Source of the DNA: Earliella scabrosa
Taxonomy: Eukaryota; Basidiomycota; Agaricomycetes; Polyporales; Polyporaceae
Length of the DNA: 64,000 nucleotides
Direction: 5' to 3'
Assembly: GCA_022605405.1 (NCBI GenBank)
Contig: JABYQQ010000014.1
Coordinates: 682,001 to 746,000 of the forward strand
Shown: piece after piece, positions 1 to 10,611 of the stretch
Layout of the letters: the number at the start of each line of letters is the position of its first letter
How positions within the stretch are numbered: position 1 is the first letter of the stretch
Position numbers and translations under genes: made by a program
Notes under the pieces: generated by a model
Told to the model about the DNA's origin: nothing
Seen by the model: the letters and a program-made list of their open reading frames with translations, nothing else
Databases searched by the model: none

Positions 1-1569
1 GCGGATCGCAAGCGGTTCACCGGCCGATATGTCCCCTACGAGGTCGAAGAGCTGTGGACGTCGTTGCCAGAATGGTCCCCGAAGTCGAGCGTCACCTTCG
101 CCGAATTGCGTGCAGCAGTCGTCTCCCTGTACCCCGAAGTCCGGACCGAGAGGAAGTTTGTTTACAGAGACCTCCTACACCTCGTCGAGTCGTCCCAGGA
201 TCAAGACATCGAAACCCTCCAGGAGTATGGCGAGTTCTATCGTGCGTTCTACCGGATCTCCAGTCACCTGCGCCAGAAGGACGAGCTAGGAGTAGCCGAG
301 CAAGGCCGTCTCTTTGCCAGGTCGTTCCCCATCAACTCTAGGTTTCGCCGGCAGCTATCTCGTCGTCTACGCCTCAAGTTCCCCGATCGACATCTCACGG
401 ACGTCTTCTCGCTAGCCGAGCTGCACGACGCTGCCGTCTTCGTACTACAAGCGTTTGCGGCCGGTGTCTTCCTGCCCAGTGACAACATTCAAGCGTTGAG
501 CATGCATCCGAGTCCCACCCGATTCCAGTCATCAGGCGAACCCGAGCCCGCCGAGCCTGTCACGCGCGAGCCACCAGCAAATCGTCATGCAACGGCCATC
601 CAGACTGACGTCCTTGCAAGTTCATTGCCCGCCAACCCCGCTCAAGTAGCATCTGCCGAGCCAGCTGCGGAGAGCGTCACCAATGCGGTTCCCTTCGTGT
701 CGGCGAGCACGCTTGTCGTCGACGAGTGCCACTACTGTGGAGCACCGAAGTGCTATATCAGGAGCTGCCCCGCCGTCGCCGCCGACATCACAGCCGGTCG
801 ATGTGCGCGGAATGCGGACGGTCAGGTCATTCTGCCGAGCGGTCGTTTTGTCCCGCGTAGTCTCCCAGGTCGCACCATGCGTGAGCGCGTCTTGGAGTGG
901 CGTCGCCGAAACCCACAAGCGGCTGCAAGTCATCAAGATCCACGGCGACGAACATCACTAGATCGTCGAGCTTCCGTCGAAACCGAGTGGCGAGTTCCTA
1001 GGCAGCAATCTCCCGCGTCTCGAGCCCGCTTGCACATCGACGAACGGCCGCGTCCTGCTGAACACGCGCACGAGTCCGCACCATGGCTCTACAGTCAAGT
1101 CTCTCCGACGGCGTCGGACGCACAGGTCGAGCAGCCACTCTTGAGCAACCAGCTCATCGTCAACCCAGTACCCGAGTGGAGGATCCGCAAGCCGAGCGAG
1201 CAGGTCACCGTCGCACTGAGCCCTCCTCCATCGTCCTCAGGCAGCCCTTGGAAGCCTCTCGTCCCGCCGTGCGATGTGCGAACACCCGCCGATCGTGACT
1301 CTCAGTACTCGCAAGACAGTGGAACCCCGCCGATCGCATCTGAGGAGGTCGTCGAACGGATCGCGCAGCGCATCCTGAAGATACCCGTGCAGCTCTCAGC
1401 CGAACAGTTAGCCGCCCTCTTCCCAGAGCAGACAGCAAGGGGTAGCCGCAGTCCTCCCGTCTGTCCCACGAGCCCTGAGATTGCACTGGCCGATTCGGTC
1501 GTCGACACAAACCCGCACGCAACCAGATCGCAGTCATTCGAATGGTATCTACTCGAACATCTAGACTAA
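1..1569 (+). CDS. Gypsy-type gag-like protein, 5' end outside window
   Basis: The reading frame is open from the first base to a TAG at 1567-1569, so the start lies outside the window. The N-terminal part has a helical, capsid-like character. Near position 725 there is a short Cys cluster (CHYCGAPKC, then C five residues on), followed by a stretch running from GRCARN to LPSGR. This Cys cluster plus G-rich tail resembles gag proteins of basidiomycete Ty3/Gypsy elements; that family match is from memory. The C-terminal third is Pro/Ser/Arg rich and low complexity. No protease, reverse transcriptase or integrase follows before the LTR, so the element is internally deleted or gag-only. It should act as a nucleocapsid precursor if expressed at all. 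Confidence 0.7.
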   Translation, partial: ADRKRFTGRYVPYEVEELWTSLPEWSPKSSVTFAELRAAVVSLYPEVRTERKFVYRDLLHLVESSQDQDIETLQEYGEFYRAFYRISSHLRQKDELGVAEQGRLFARSFPINSRFRRQLSRRLRLKFPDRHLTDVFSLAELHDAAVFVLQAFAAGVFLPSDNIQALSMHPSPTRFQSSGEPEPAEPVTREPPANRHATAIQTDVLASSLPANPAQVASAEPAAESVTNAVPFVSASTLVVDECHYCGAPKCYIRSCPAVAADITAGRCARNADGQVILPSGRFVPRSLPGRTMRERVLEWRRRNPQAAASHQDPRRRTSLDRRASVETEWRVPRQQSPASRARLHIDERPRPAEHAHESAPWLYSQVSPTASDAQVEQPLLSNQLIVNPVPEWRIRKPSEQVTVALSPPPSSSGSPWKPLVPPCDVRTPADRDSQYSQDSGTPPIASEEVVERIAQRILKIPVQLSAEQLAALFPEQTARGSRSPPVCPTSPEIALADSVVDTNPHATRSQSFEWYLLEHLD

Positions 1570-2048
1570 CGTCTCCGCTAGCCGTCGCCGCCGTTCCTTC
1601 CTACTCTACTCACTCCTTTAGTCAGCCTCTACACCCTTTTCCTTCATCTCAACATTCGGTCGCTCGTTGAAGTCTGTCGAGCAACGAGTCCTCCAGCAAG
1701 CAGTCGAGCCCGAGAGCAGCCAGCCGAGTTGCAGCAGCCCTCATTCATGGCCAAGCCCTAGAGTCGGTCGCGCTACCACAGGCAAGCCAGCGTCGTCGAC
1801 CGGCCATTACACAAGACCTGGGCTACTCGACGAACGTCGAGCTGTCACCGAGGACTCAGGAGCCGCATCCAGATTGTCATCATTGATCGGCGTCCACACC
1901 TTCATCCGTCGCCCGCAAGCCACTCGTACCTGAGTCTTCGAATTATCGTGGTTCAGTTCCTCGAAGCCGTCGGAGCATGTCGTCATCCAGTTCGAAAGTC
2001 GGCACCCAGTCAAGACCGAGGACGGTCAAGATTTTTGTCGGGGGGAGA
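1570..2048 (+). other. Gypsy internal remnant with polypurine tract, no pol
   Basis: This stretch continues the Ser/Arg/Gln-rich composition of the gag region but has no long frame. It ends in a G-rich polypurine tract (GGGGGGAGA at about 2040-2048) directly against the LTR start. A normal Gypsy element would have several kb of pol here; it is absent. Confidence 0.55.
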
Positions 2049-2835
2049 TGTAACGATGTCTGTTGCGCCTGGACGTAGAACCAGCCAATCGCGGCTCTTC
2101 TGGCACTGTGCGTGGTAGGATCGTCGAGCGTAGGTTCGAAGGTTAGTCGAGGCGTAGCCGAGTTCGTTCGGCGAAGCATACCATAGACGGTAGTTTAGAC
2201 GCTCGAAAGCATAGCTTGTACCGCGACCGCGACCATCTCGTCGAATACACCTGCGAGCCCATCGTTCCCATCTCTTGCTGCGACCCGCGACCGCGTTCAC
2301 TACCTCTTGTTTCTGCGAACTCCCTGCGACCTGCGGACATTCCCGCGAACCTTAGTCGAAGTGCTCTGCCTCGCCGAACCCCGCGCACGTCGTCGAACGC
2401 CACGTCGAACCCCTTCCCTGTCCCGCACGCCTGCACCTCGGACGTCCCTGGATTACGGAAACCCCACCAGACCACCAGTGCGGCTCGTCGAGGCCCCCTG
2501 CAAGCCCTAGGAGGTCAAGTTCTCATCGGTCCGCGTCGTCGGTAGACGCCGGCAGGAGGAGCTCGTCGAACGCGTCGTCGAGCGAGTAGCCCTTGTTCCG
2601 CACACCGTCGGGCAGCATAGGCAAGTTTATACGCATATTTTACACGTTGATCCATAGTCTATACCGCGTCTTCCTTCTGCATCCATCAAAGATCCACCCC
2701 CTTCCCTCCACATCTGCACCCACATATATCCCCCTTCATCCAGCAACGAGAAGACTAGACCCTCGCACACACTTGTGGTTGACCCTTAATAGATATAGTA
2801 TTTGTTTCTGTTACAGGGATACCACACACGTTACA
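2049..2835 (+). repeat. 3' LTR of the Gypsy-type element
   Basis: The repeat starts TGTAACG right after the polypurine tract and ends CGTTACA at 2829-2835, a perfect 7-bp terminal inverted repeat. Length is 787 bp. The 5' LTR is outside the window, so the pair and the target duplication cannot be checked; AACAG at 2836-2840 would be the predicted duplication. The interior is rich in TCGTCGAAC-type motifs. Confidence 0.7.
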
Positions 2836-3138
2836 AACAGATCTAACACACTCATGTATTTTGTCCGCGCGAACGGTGGTTCTGATTATTACCCTACACG
2901 GTGCTCTACATTGCTTCACGCTCGCTTTGCAGGCAGCCTTTCTTATCAGTGAGACGTCGTCTCAAGATGTCACAAGTCATCTTCATACTGCGACGACTTA
3001 GTGGAGCACGTATATGGATAACTCAGGGCTAATCGAGTCCTATCTACATGACGCCTCTATATGCATGCTCATCCGCGACCCGCCTCGCAAGTTCTAGCCT
3101 CACTATACATGATGCTGGGGGCCCAATCAGATCGTAAC
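2836..3138. other. Intergenic spacer between LTR and UbiA gene
   Basis: Lies between the Gypsy LTR and the 3' end of the UbiA gene. I see no coding signal; part of it must be the UbiA 3' UTR. Confidence 0.4.
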
Positions 3139-4208
3139 TCAGTCGCCGTACAAGAAAGGAATCGCATGAACGAAGCTGAGCCAGACCTGGAATACTGTAG
3201 TAAGCTTCAAAATCTCGTATGGTCCGTCGTTTAGCACCACCTACGTTGTAGATCCTGTACATGTCAGCGTCGCGAGTGGGCGTCCTTCTATTACTGTATA
3301 ACTGAGCTCCAACGTACGCCCCAAGGGATACAAGCACCGCGGAAGACAGGAAACCAACGTTCCAGAAGAGCGACAGGAAAATCGACCATGCCGGGAGTAT
3401 CAGGGATATGGATAGACGGCTTGCCCATGGGTAGGCGATGGGGAGAGTCATCCTCCCAGTGGCTCGGTCGCCATCTACATCTTGGAAGTCTTGTACTTGG
3501 ATAGTCGTGAGTATTAAGAGGGCGTTGAGAACCTGAGCTTTGAGGGATGTCTGACTGGTGTTGAGCACGGGGTCTGTGGGGGGATGTATGAGGCTTGAGC
3601 TAGTAGCCGCGCACGTACATACTGATACACTCGCCTACCATGACTCGGCTTGCGCCCGCGTTGAAAGCCGCATATGCGAGTGCGTTGCACACATTCCGCG
3701 GGAACCAGTGGGCATCGAAGTGAAAGTCCTGATAGGCAATGTTTGCCATTGCGATGACTGCACCCTCCCATGGAACGTAGCATATGATAGAGAGGACGAG
3801 ACAGGTGGGAGCGAGTATCCAGCGCAACCTCCGCGCGTGCTCTTGAGAGATTCGTCCAGCAGGAATGGGTCTCCAAGGCTTGTTGACGCGGTCTTCATCT
3901 GGGCTCGAGCTCTGGTTTGACACAGTAACTTGTAGGAGGTTTGACCAGACCCAGATGAGGCGGGGAGCTATGTAGTGGGTGTCTGCGCCGACCGGCGCAG
4001 CAAGGGTTCCGAAGAGCGTCTGCGCGCCGGATTCAGAGAGTCAACTACTCGCATCGACCTTGATACACACCACCGGGATAACAACGGTTTTGAAGTCAGA
4101 GCAAGTGAAAAGATACAGAGTGTATAGAGAGTAGGTCACATCACGGATAGAGATGCGTAGTGTTGGCGGCACTGGGACTTCAGGTCTAAAGAAGTTATGA
4201 TAAATCAT
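3139..4208 (-). CDS. UbiA-superfamily prenyltransferase or terpene cyclase
   Basis: Four exons fit together without a stop: 4208-4071, 4019-3623, 3573-3245 and 3186-3139, giving 303 residues. Introns are 51, 49 and 58 bp with GT-AG ends. The protein is polytopic. The first Asp motif lies near residues 81-96 (N, then PDEDRVNKPWRP) and the second near 207-214 (DFQDVDGD), as expected of UbiA enzymes, which bind a prenyl diphosphate through Mg2+ in the membrane. The first motif is the fungal NQ..DEDRxNKPWRP form rather than NDxxDxxxD. The superfamily contains aromatic prenyltransferases and also membrane terpene cyclases, and the sequence alone does not decide. The start ATG at 4208 is the first in frame. 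It is divergent from the P450 and methyltransferase genes and could supply their scaffold. Confidence 0.85.
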
Positions 4209-5044
4209 TTGGGGGGAGGAAACGAAGAGACAAAGTTCTTCATAGTCGACGCTTCTTATGTGTAGCCTTGAATCGACATGATCGAATACTCACGGCCCCG
4301 TACTGCTCATAGCTCGGACACTACATCAGCACAGACTGCTTGTTCTGTTGGTTGCCCTCCTTTAGGGCGGTAGACCGGGATTTGTGTTCCGAGTGTCCCA
4401 TGATACTGGTTCTTCTGTGAAGAGTGCCAGGAGTTATGGTTGAGGCTGTTTATAACATACACACCTGGCAGTCGCTTTTCGTCTATGAGCATGCGCGTCA
4501 CGACATGAACAGCTTCAACAGCGACCACCCGGAACCTATTTTTAACGTTCGAATGAACACCTAGTTTCTTGTTCGTAGGTCAAGGATGGCAAACAGTCGA
4601 AGCTCACACGCAGTAAATAGCCCACAAGCCACAGGGAAACACAGCTACAAAGAAGACGTACCAGATAGAGCTGTATAGTCACATGGAATGAAGGGCGATT
4701 GTGCTACACTGCTACTGGAGTTTGACTCATCGTCCGCGCCCAACATGTCAGAACACAGGCGACGTTGCATACGCGCCGATGCGTTTCCGCAACATGTATG
4801 ACAGGAGTGACGGACGGCGTAGCCCTAGTACTGTGCTTTCTCCGCAGAGATCGCAGAGATAAGGCTGCGGAGACCTGGAAGTAATAGAAGGTATATTGTG
4901 TCGCGATGGACGTGCCTTGTCTTGCACGAAGCCCTTCGAATTCTGTTCTGCTGGATTGTGTCGCGCCTATCATCTAGACCCTGTGGGATGAGTTCTGTTC
5001 CATGCGTTTGGGTGCCGGCGCTTGATCGTGGTCTTTGAGTTGTG
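4209..5044. other. Intergenic region upstream of the UbiA gene
   Basis: Short frames are present but none has a recognisable domain or convincing intron structure. It probably contains the UbiA promoter. Confidence 0.35.
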
Positions 5045-5451
5045 TCACCAGTTGATAGCTCGGAACTTGGAAGTGCGTGCCACTGCACGTTGTGAGATGC
5101 TGTCAAACCACATGACAATCTTGTCGCGTACGATGGTGGACACGTACGCCCCATACGCTGTGAGCGTATTGCTCTGAGTCACCCGTGGCTTGATGTCTCC
5201 CACACTGCCAACCATGGTGACGTGTCCCGGCTGCGACGTACGGTTCGAGGGTTCTTACGGTAAGCGCAATGATACTTACAGTGGGCTGGCAGTGCATCGA
5301 GTCCTTCGATGACATGGTGGGAAGAGAGGGACAAATTTCCGGCCGCTGGAACTCCGCAAGGCCGACGTACGGGCGCTTGCGGCGACTCTTGCCTACGTCA
5401 GGTACCAAGGGTGGCCGTCAAGAACGCTGCAACGAGGGCAATGCTCATCAT
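5045..5451 (-). CDS. Possible small single-pass membrane protein, unrecognised
   Basis: A hydrophobic segment (MMSIALVAAFLTATL) encoded near 5451-5405 is followed by two blocks that read as protein. They are joined by a good intron with GTAAGT donor and CGCAG acceptor (about 5219-5269). The block before it runs from RPYVGLAEF to HCQPT and the block after from PGHVTMVGSV to a TGA at 5045-5047. The join between the hydrophobic segment and the first block is not resolved; the only obvious intron there would be about 30 bp. I do not recognise the family. Its place between the UbiA and P450 genes suggests a possible accessory role in the same pathway, which is inference only. Confidence 0.35.
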
Positions 5452-5784
5452 CACGGTCAAGATGCGCCAAATCAATAGCGGCTGGTCTAAAGAGAGCTAA
5501 TTCGGTCAATGTATTGTGTCATGGTTCCTTCATCCAGATATATGTACTACACTCGTGTTGCTTGCGATCCACTCTAGTATCGCTGTAGCTCATGACACTG
5601 GTAGTCAGTACTCCGCCGCCAAACAAGGTCCTTGTCCCTTGTGTCTTTTTGGCATTGGTAAGACCTAATGATCCATTTAAGGAAGGCAACGGTAGTTGAC
5701 CCTCCGTAGATAGCGCATCAAGTCTTCAGGAAGCATGAATCGTTCTCGGTATACCAGCACGCTGCACTACTTCTAGGTCCTCCC

Positions 5785-7852
5785 TTGCTGGCTCGTCTCT
5801 ACTCTACTCAGGAACTCAGCTTGACGATTTCTGCATACCAAGACTATGCACTCTCCTACACCATCCTCTTGGTAACAATCGGGTTATCTACTGTGATATA
5901 CCGCCTGTCGCCCTGTCACCCCTTGGCATCTTACCCCGGCCCAAAACACTACAGAGTCTCAAAACTGGCTTGGGCATATGGGACACTGAGTGGCTACTCA
6001 CACTACACGACGAAAGCGCTGCACGAGCAATATGGGGATGTGGTCAGAATAGGTACATGTTGTATATCCCTGTTCCAACTTTCCGATGACTGACGATGAT
6101 TCATCCACAGGTCCAAATGAGATTTCAATCCAAGACCCAGGCGCCGTCAGTACGATTCTTGGCGTCCCAGGTGTACCGAAGAGCACATGTGAGTCTAGTA
6201 TTGTGCCTGTCTCTGCAAAATTCACTCATGCTGTCTAGTCTATGTCGGACCAACTCTTGGAAGAAGCACGAACGATACCAATATGATGCTCATTGGCATC
6301 ATCGATAGGGATGAACATCTTCGCCGCCGTCGCGCCTGGAATCGAGCCTTTAGCACAGCAGCTGTCAAAAATCACCGCGAGCTCGTGGCATCACGCGTAC
6401 GGCTTCTAGTCGAAAGGCTGGAGGAGCAAGGGGGCGAAGTCTTCCTGGGTAGATGGATGGAGTACTTCTCGTACGTATTCACCTATGTACCATATACCGT
6501 GTCTCAACCGCATCCTCAGGTACGACTTTATGTGCGATTTGGTGTAAGTCTCTTCGTTTATATGAAGGCACGAGGTCACTGTACTCATACTCCGGACGCC
6601 TTGACAGATTTGGTGGGGGCTCTGAGCTACTCAAAGGAGGCGGCGCGGATAATCCATGGTCTGTGATTGAGAAGGGTGTAGTGTGAGTTCTTTCGCCTCC
6701 CTTTAGGTCTGCTAGTAATCTCTCTCTCAGGTTCGCTCATTTCCTGTCCCACGTGCCGTGGTTGGGTGTTTACGTGGGGCTCTTCCCGGGAGCTGCAGGA
6801 TCTCTGAGCTCCCTAACTTCGCAAGCACACCGGTTGACAATGGAGCGACTGAGGAGAGGAACGGTGCGGCGTGATTTGTACCACTATCTGGTGAGTCCGT
6901 TTCGCTCAAATGCCACATAGCTATTATTGAGCGCGATCCACAATGTGACAGAACAACGAGGACCTTCAAGACACGCCATCTCCACCAGTAGAGCAGCTCT
7001 TGGAAGATGGGCTGCTTGCGATAATTGCAGGCTCTGATACGACGGCTAGCGCCTTGACGAGCACGTTGTTTTGTCTTGCTACACACCCGCATGCGCGCAC
7101 CGCACTTCAAGCTGAAGTCGATCGAGTATTCCCCCAAGGCTGGAAGGATTTATCCATCGACGCTCAAGAAATGCGATACTTGAACGCAGTCCTGTACGTC
7201 GCTCTCGGTGCCAGAGACAAACATCCCTTTCTGATACATCGCTGTCGTATAGGAACGAGGCAATGCGCCTGTACCCCCCTGTGCCCGGAGGAGGAGCTCG
7301 CCGGGTTGCTCCACATGGCGAACCAATAGCCGTAGGATCTATGTGAGTGCTATGCGATGCCGCTCATGTGACGATGCTACAGAGACTAACGATTGTGGTA
7401 GAGTGATTCCTCCTGGGACATCAGTCTGGGTCCCAATCTACTCGCTCCAGCGGGACCCGCGGAGCTTCTCCTTTCCCAACACGTTCTGGCCCGAACGGTG
7501 GCTCATAGCCTCTGGAAGCATGACGTTGGAGGACGGCCTGGCTACCCTCCCCAAAACCACTCCGGACGCCACGCGAGAAACCTTGGAGCCTTCTCGAGCA
7601 CCCTCGCCACCCCCTATGATCGACTTTGTCCACAACGATGGAGCATTCATCCCGTTCTCGCACGGACCCATGAATTGCGCTGGAAGAAACCTCGCCATGC
7701 TAGAACTGCGATCTGTCGTGTGTGCATTGGTGCGGCGGTTCAACATCCGGTTGCTGGATGGCTGGGATCCGAACACCTTTGACCGCGAGTACAAGGATTA
7801 CTTTGCGGCTGCGCGACCCCAATTACCCTCACGCCTCGAGACGCGGGATTAA
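5785..7852 (+). CDS. Cytochrome P450 monooxygenase
   Basis: Nine exons can be joined in frame: to 6052, 6111-6188, 6239-6470, 6520-6543, 6608-6682, 6731-6890, 6952-7193, 7253-7342 and 7402-7852, about 540 residues. An N-terminal membrane helix precedes a Pro-rich hinge (HPLASYPGP). All P450 marks are present: AGSDTT in helix I (exon 7), ExxR as NEAMRLYPP (exon 8), FWPERW, and the heme loop FSHGPMNCAGRNLAMLE in exon 9 with the Cys ligand. It should be an ER-anchored heme enzyme that hydroxylates or oxidises a lipophilic substrate, plausibly a prenylated one given the neighbours. No in-frame ATG exists in exon 1 (the frame is open from 5710); translation probably begins in a small upstream exon, perhaps using the ATG at 5735. 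No inactivating lesion is seen. Confidence 0.9.
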
Positions 7853-8602
7853 TTGAGGTGACAATGGTCTTATTGCACTGTACAGTTCCAAGTTCATGTA
7901 TGTATCGTGACAACAGTACAATATTCACCTCAACGACAACTACACGGAAGAAGTGGGTTCGATTCTGTTGATACTGCTGGACAGTGTACTGAGTGACGCG
8001 TTTCAAAGTCGGCGAGCCTTCTAATGGACCCCTGTACCGCTCATGCTGGGTGACCAATCAGTCCTTATGCATTGCAGACACTCGTCAAGAGGCGATGAGA
8101 ATAACGACACGTTGGAGGCACCCTGAACTGGGCTTTAGATAAAGTTCTCTTTCGGCGGAACGCCCATGGAGAGCCCGGCGTCACTCAAGTTCCCTATCAA
8201 TTGACACATCTGCGCGCTTCGAGGTTATCCCGAGGGTACATCGGCCGGCTGTCCCTTTGAGTGGCGTCCAACTTCTGAGTGTCCATTCCGACGCTTCTTC
8301 GGAGTTTCGATACCACCCCGATGATGTACGGCGACGCTCAAGCAAGAAGTTGCACACACGCCACCGCGGCTCACTAGGTAAGCTACCCTATTCTCCTCCC
8401 ATGACAACTCAGGGTTAGGGTAGCTACGAGAAGAACGGGCATGTACAAATCGGGAGCCTGGACTCTGGAGTAATGCAGACATCGATATGATCGCAGCGCG
8501 GGAAAGTCCCAAGTTGAACAGTGTCAGGACTCAGCGCACCAAGACAGATATAGGTCGAGAGCTTTGCCCGAATTTCCTCGTCTACGAGGCCATCTCGTCA
8601 TC
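7853..8602. other. Intergenic region between P450 and methyltransferase
   Basis: No convincing coding signal. It must hold the P450 3' UTR and the methyltransferase promoter, since both genes run to the right. Confidence 0.4.
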
Positions 8603-9785
8603 ATGTCTGCCAACACTACTGTCGATGTTGTCCTCGGCTCCCGCTACATTCTGCCTCCTTCTGGTCCGGAGAAACAGAGGTCAGTTATCCGATTATTGAT
8701 TAGTATCAACGGAGGAGGCACTGAAGAATTACAGGCTATACACACAGTATGCAATGAAGAACGCCATCTATGGATGGACCGCGGCTGTCCCATCCATCAT
8801 CGACATCTCAAAGCTCCAGAACGTGCTGGATGTTGCAGCGGGTACTTGCGTGTGGACCGCTGATTTTGCCAACATGCCAGAAGTCAACGCTCGACTGGCC
8901 TTGCCTGGAAGAGCCCCTGTGACTTCACCTATCCGTCTCTTTGCTACGGATATCGATACCAAGTTCTTTCCTGACAAGGAATTCCTCGATAGCTTTGGTA
9001 TCGAGACGTTCCAGCACGATGTGACGAAGCCATTCCCTCCTGACATGCACGGAAAATTCGACCTCATACACATCAGCTTTCTTCTGTTGTGCATCACCGA
9101 GCAGGGATGGAAGGACGCTCTCGAGAATTGTCGTCAGGCATTGAGTATGTGCAACATTCTTTGACAACCTGGCTGCCACTGACCCGGAGACCTGTAGATG
9201 ATGGCGGCATTTTGATGCTTGACGATGCCGACCCAGTCGTCTACGCGGAGCACTTTCCCCCACCTCTAGAAGACGCTGTCACCCACGACGTCACGGTCGC
9301 ACTCCATGCCTCTGGTTGGGTAGGGAAAGGGAACAGAATCTACGCTGCCTACGCATTGAACGGAGGGTTCATTCCAGAGTAAGCTGGCTCCCAGTCGTCT
9401 GATACATATTCGCGCTGACTTGATCTCTAGCTTGTCCTTCCGCTTTCCCTCCATGTTGTCGACTGCAGGATACACGGTTCTTGAGGCGGGATACGGCTAT
9501 GCCACTACCGGAAGGCTCTGCACTGCCCGGACCTACAACGCGCAGAGTCTCGACCTTACCCCGTTTGCACAGTTTGCCGCCGAGGACCTCGGGTTCATCT
9601 TTCAGCATCTCGCCCGTGCTCTCTTTGCCAAGGGAGAGCTCTATGATTCTGACGACAGCAAAATCACGACGGAAGAGGAGATGAAGGCGATGCTCGAGGA
9701 AATTCGGGCGGGCTTCCTGAATGACGGTGCTGTCACTCGTGGTGGATACGCTATTGCTAGGAAAGGGGGAAACGCGGACACTTGA
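8603..9785 (+). CDS. Class I SAM-dependent methyltransferase
   Basis: Exons 8603-8679, 8735-9144, 9198-9378 and 9431-9785 join to 340 residues. The ATG at 8603 starts MSANTTVD. The SAM-binding motif I appears as VLDVAAGTCVW near residue 67, an unusual variant of the DxGxGxG loop. It is followed by an acidic strand end (FATDIDTKFF), then FDLIHISFLLLCI and GGILMLDDADP, matching the fold of LaeA-like and secondary-metabolite methyltransferases in fungi. The role would be O- or C-methylation of a small molecule; a regulatory LaeA-type role is less likely given its position beside the P450 and UbiA genes. The gene appears intact, with introns of 55, 53 and 52 bp. Confidence 0.85.
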
Positions 9786-10611
9786 TATATGTCTATACTG
9801 CAGCCTCTCTCACCGCGTGTGTGTGAACCGTAGCTAATGCGCACTTCGAGACCTGAGTCCTTTCATCCAAGATTGACGGTTCAGGCGCTTCCTCCAATAA
9901 CGACCGCCGTTTAGGTTTACTGGCGTGAGCCTCCCGTTCTATCTCGTATTCACACTTTAGCGCTGTACCTGCGCAGCTCTTCCCATTAGTCCATGACTGA
10001 CCCACCAAGGTCACTGCGAGTCTCACAATAGGACGCGGGTTCTCTAACTCCACGACTCGATCATGCTGGACACCTTTACATAGTTGTTCGCAGCTGTATC
10101 TGCTCTCTCAGGGGAGTACAATGTTTGATAGAGGTAACCGGTGTCATAACGAGGGTGACAGGGTGAGGTGGTGGCGTGATGGACTCTCCAAATCTTTCCG
10201 ACGCCGTTCGGTGCGAGTGCCACACGGTGGCACGTCAGGCAAGCACAGGTTCTGCCCTATTTCAAATCAATTTGCCTGCGGCCGACTCGAAGACGCGTAA
10301 CTCTCAGGCGTTTGCATGGAGCAATGACGAGCTACTACGAAAAGCTTACTACAAGGCATTGAATAATGCTCCTCAAGACGGTGCTCCGGATGCAGTACAT
10401 ATCCTACATATGCTGAGGTACGCAACGAGGATAGAATTGTGTTTTTCTGAATTGCTATTAGGGTATAGCAAGCCGAATACGACCAATCTAATCGCCCTCA
10501 GTGTCGTTCTAAGTGTCGTGGGAACGTGATGGCAGAGTCGGGACACGATATATGAGTGCTTCCAAGGAGCGCATGGCAGAGGCCGTCTGCTTCAACCCAC
10601 TAGCTTGACAC
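9786..10611. other. Intergenic region, no gene recognised
   Basis: A 117-codon frame at 10176-10529 has no recognisable motif and no codon or intron support. I see nothing else here. Confidence 0.35.

Noticed and set aside
5103..5408. 101-codon single frame as the small membrane protein
   Set aside because: It reads through a good GTAAGT...CGCAG intron into another frame; the spliced reading continues sensibly to a stop.
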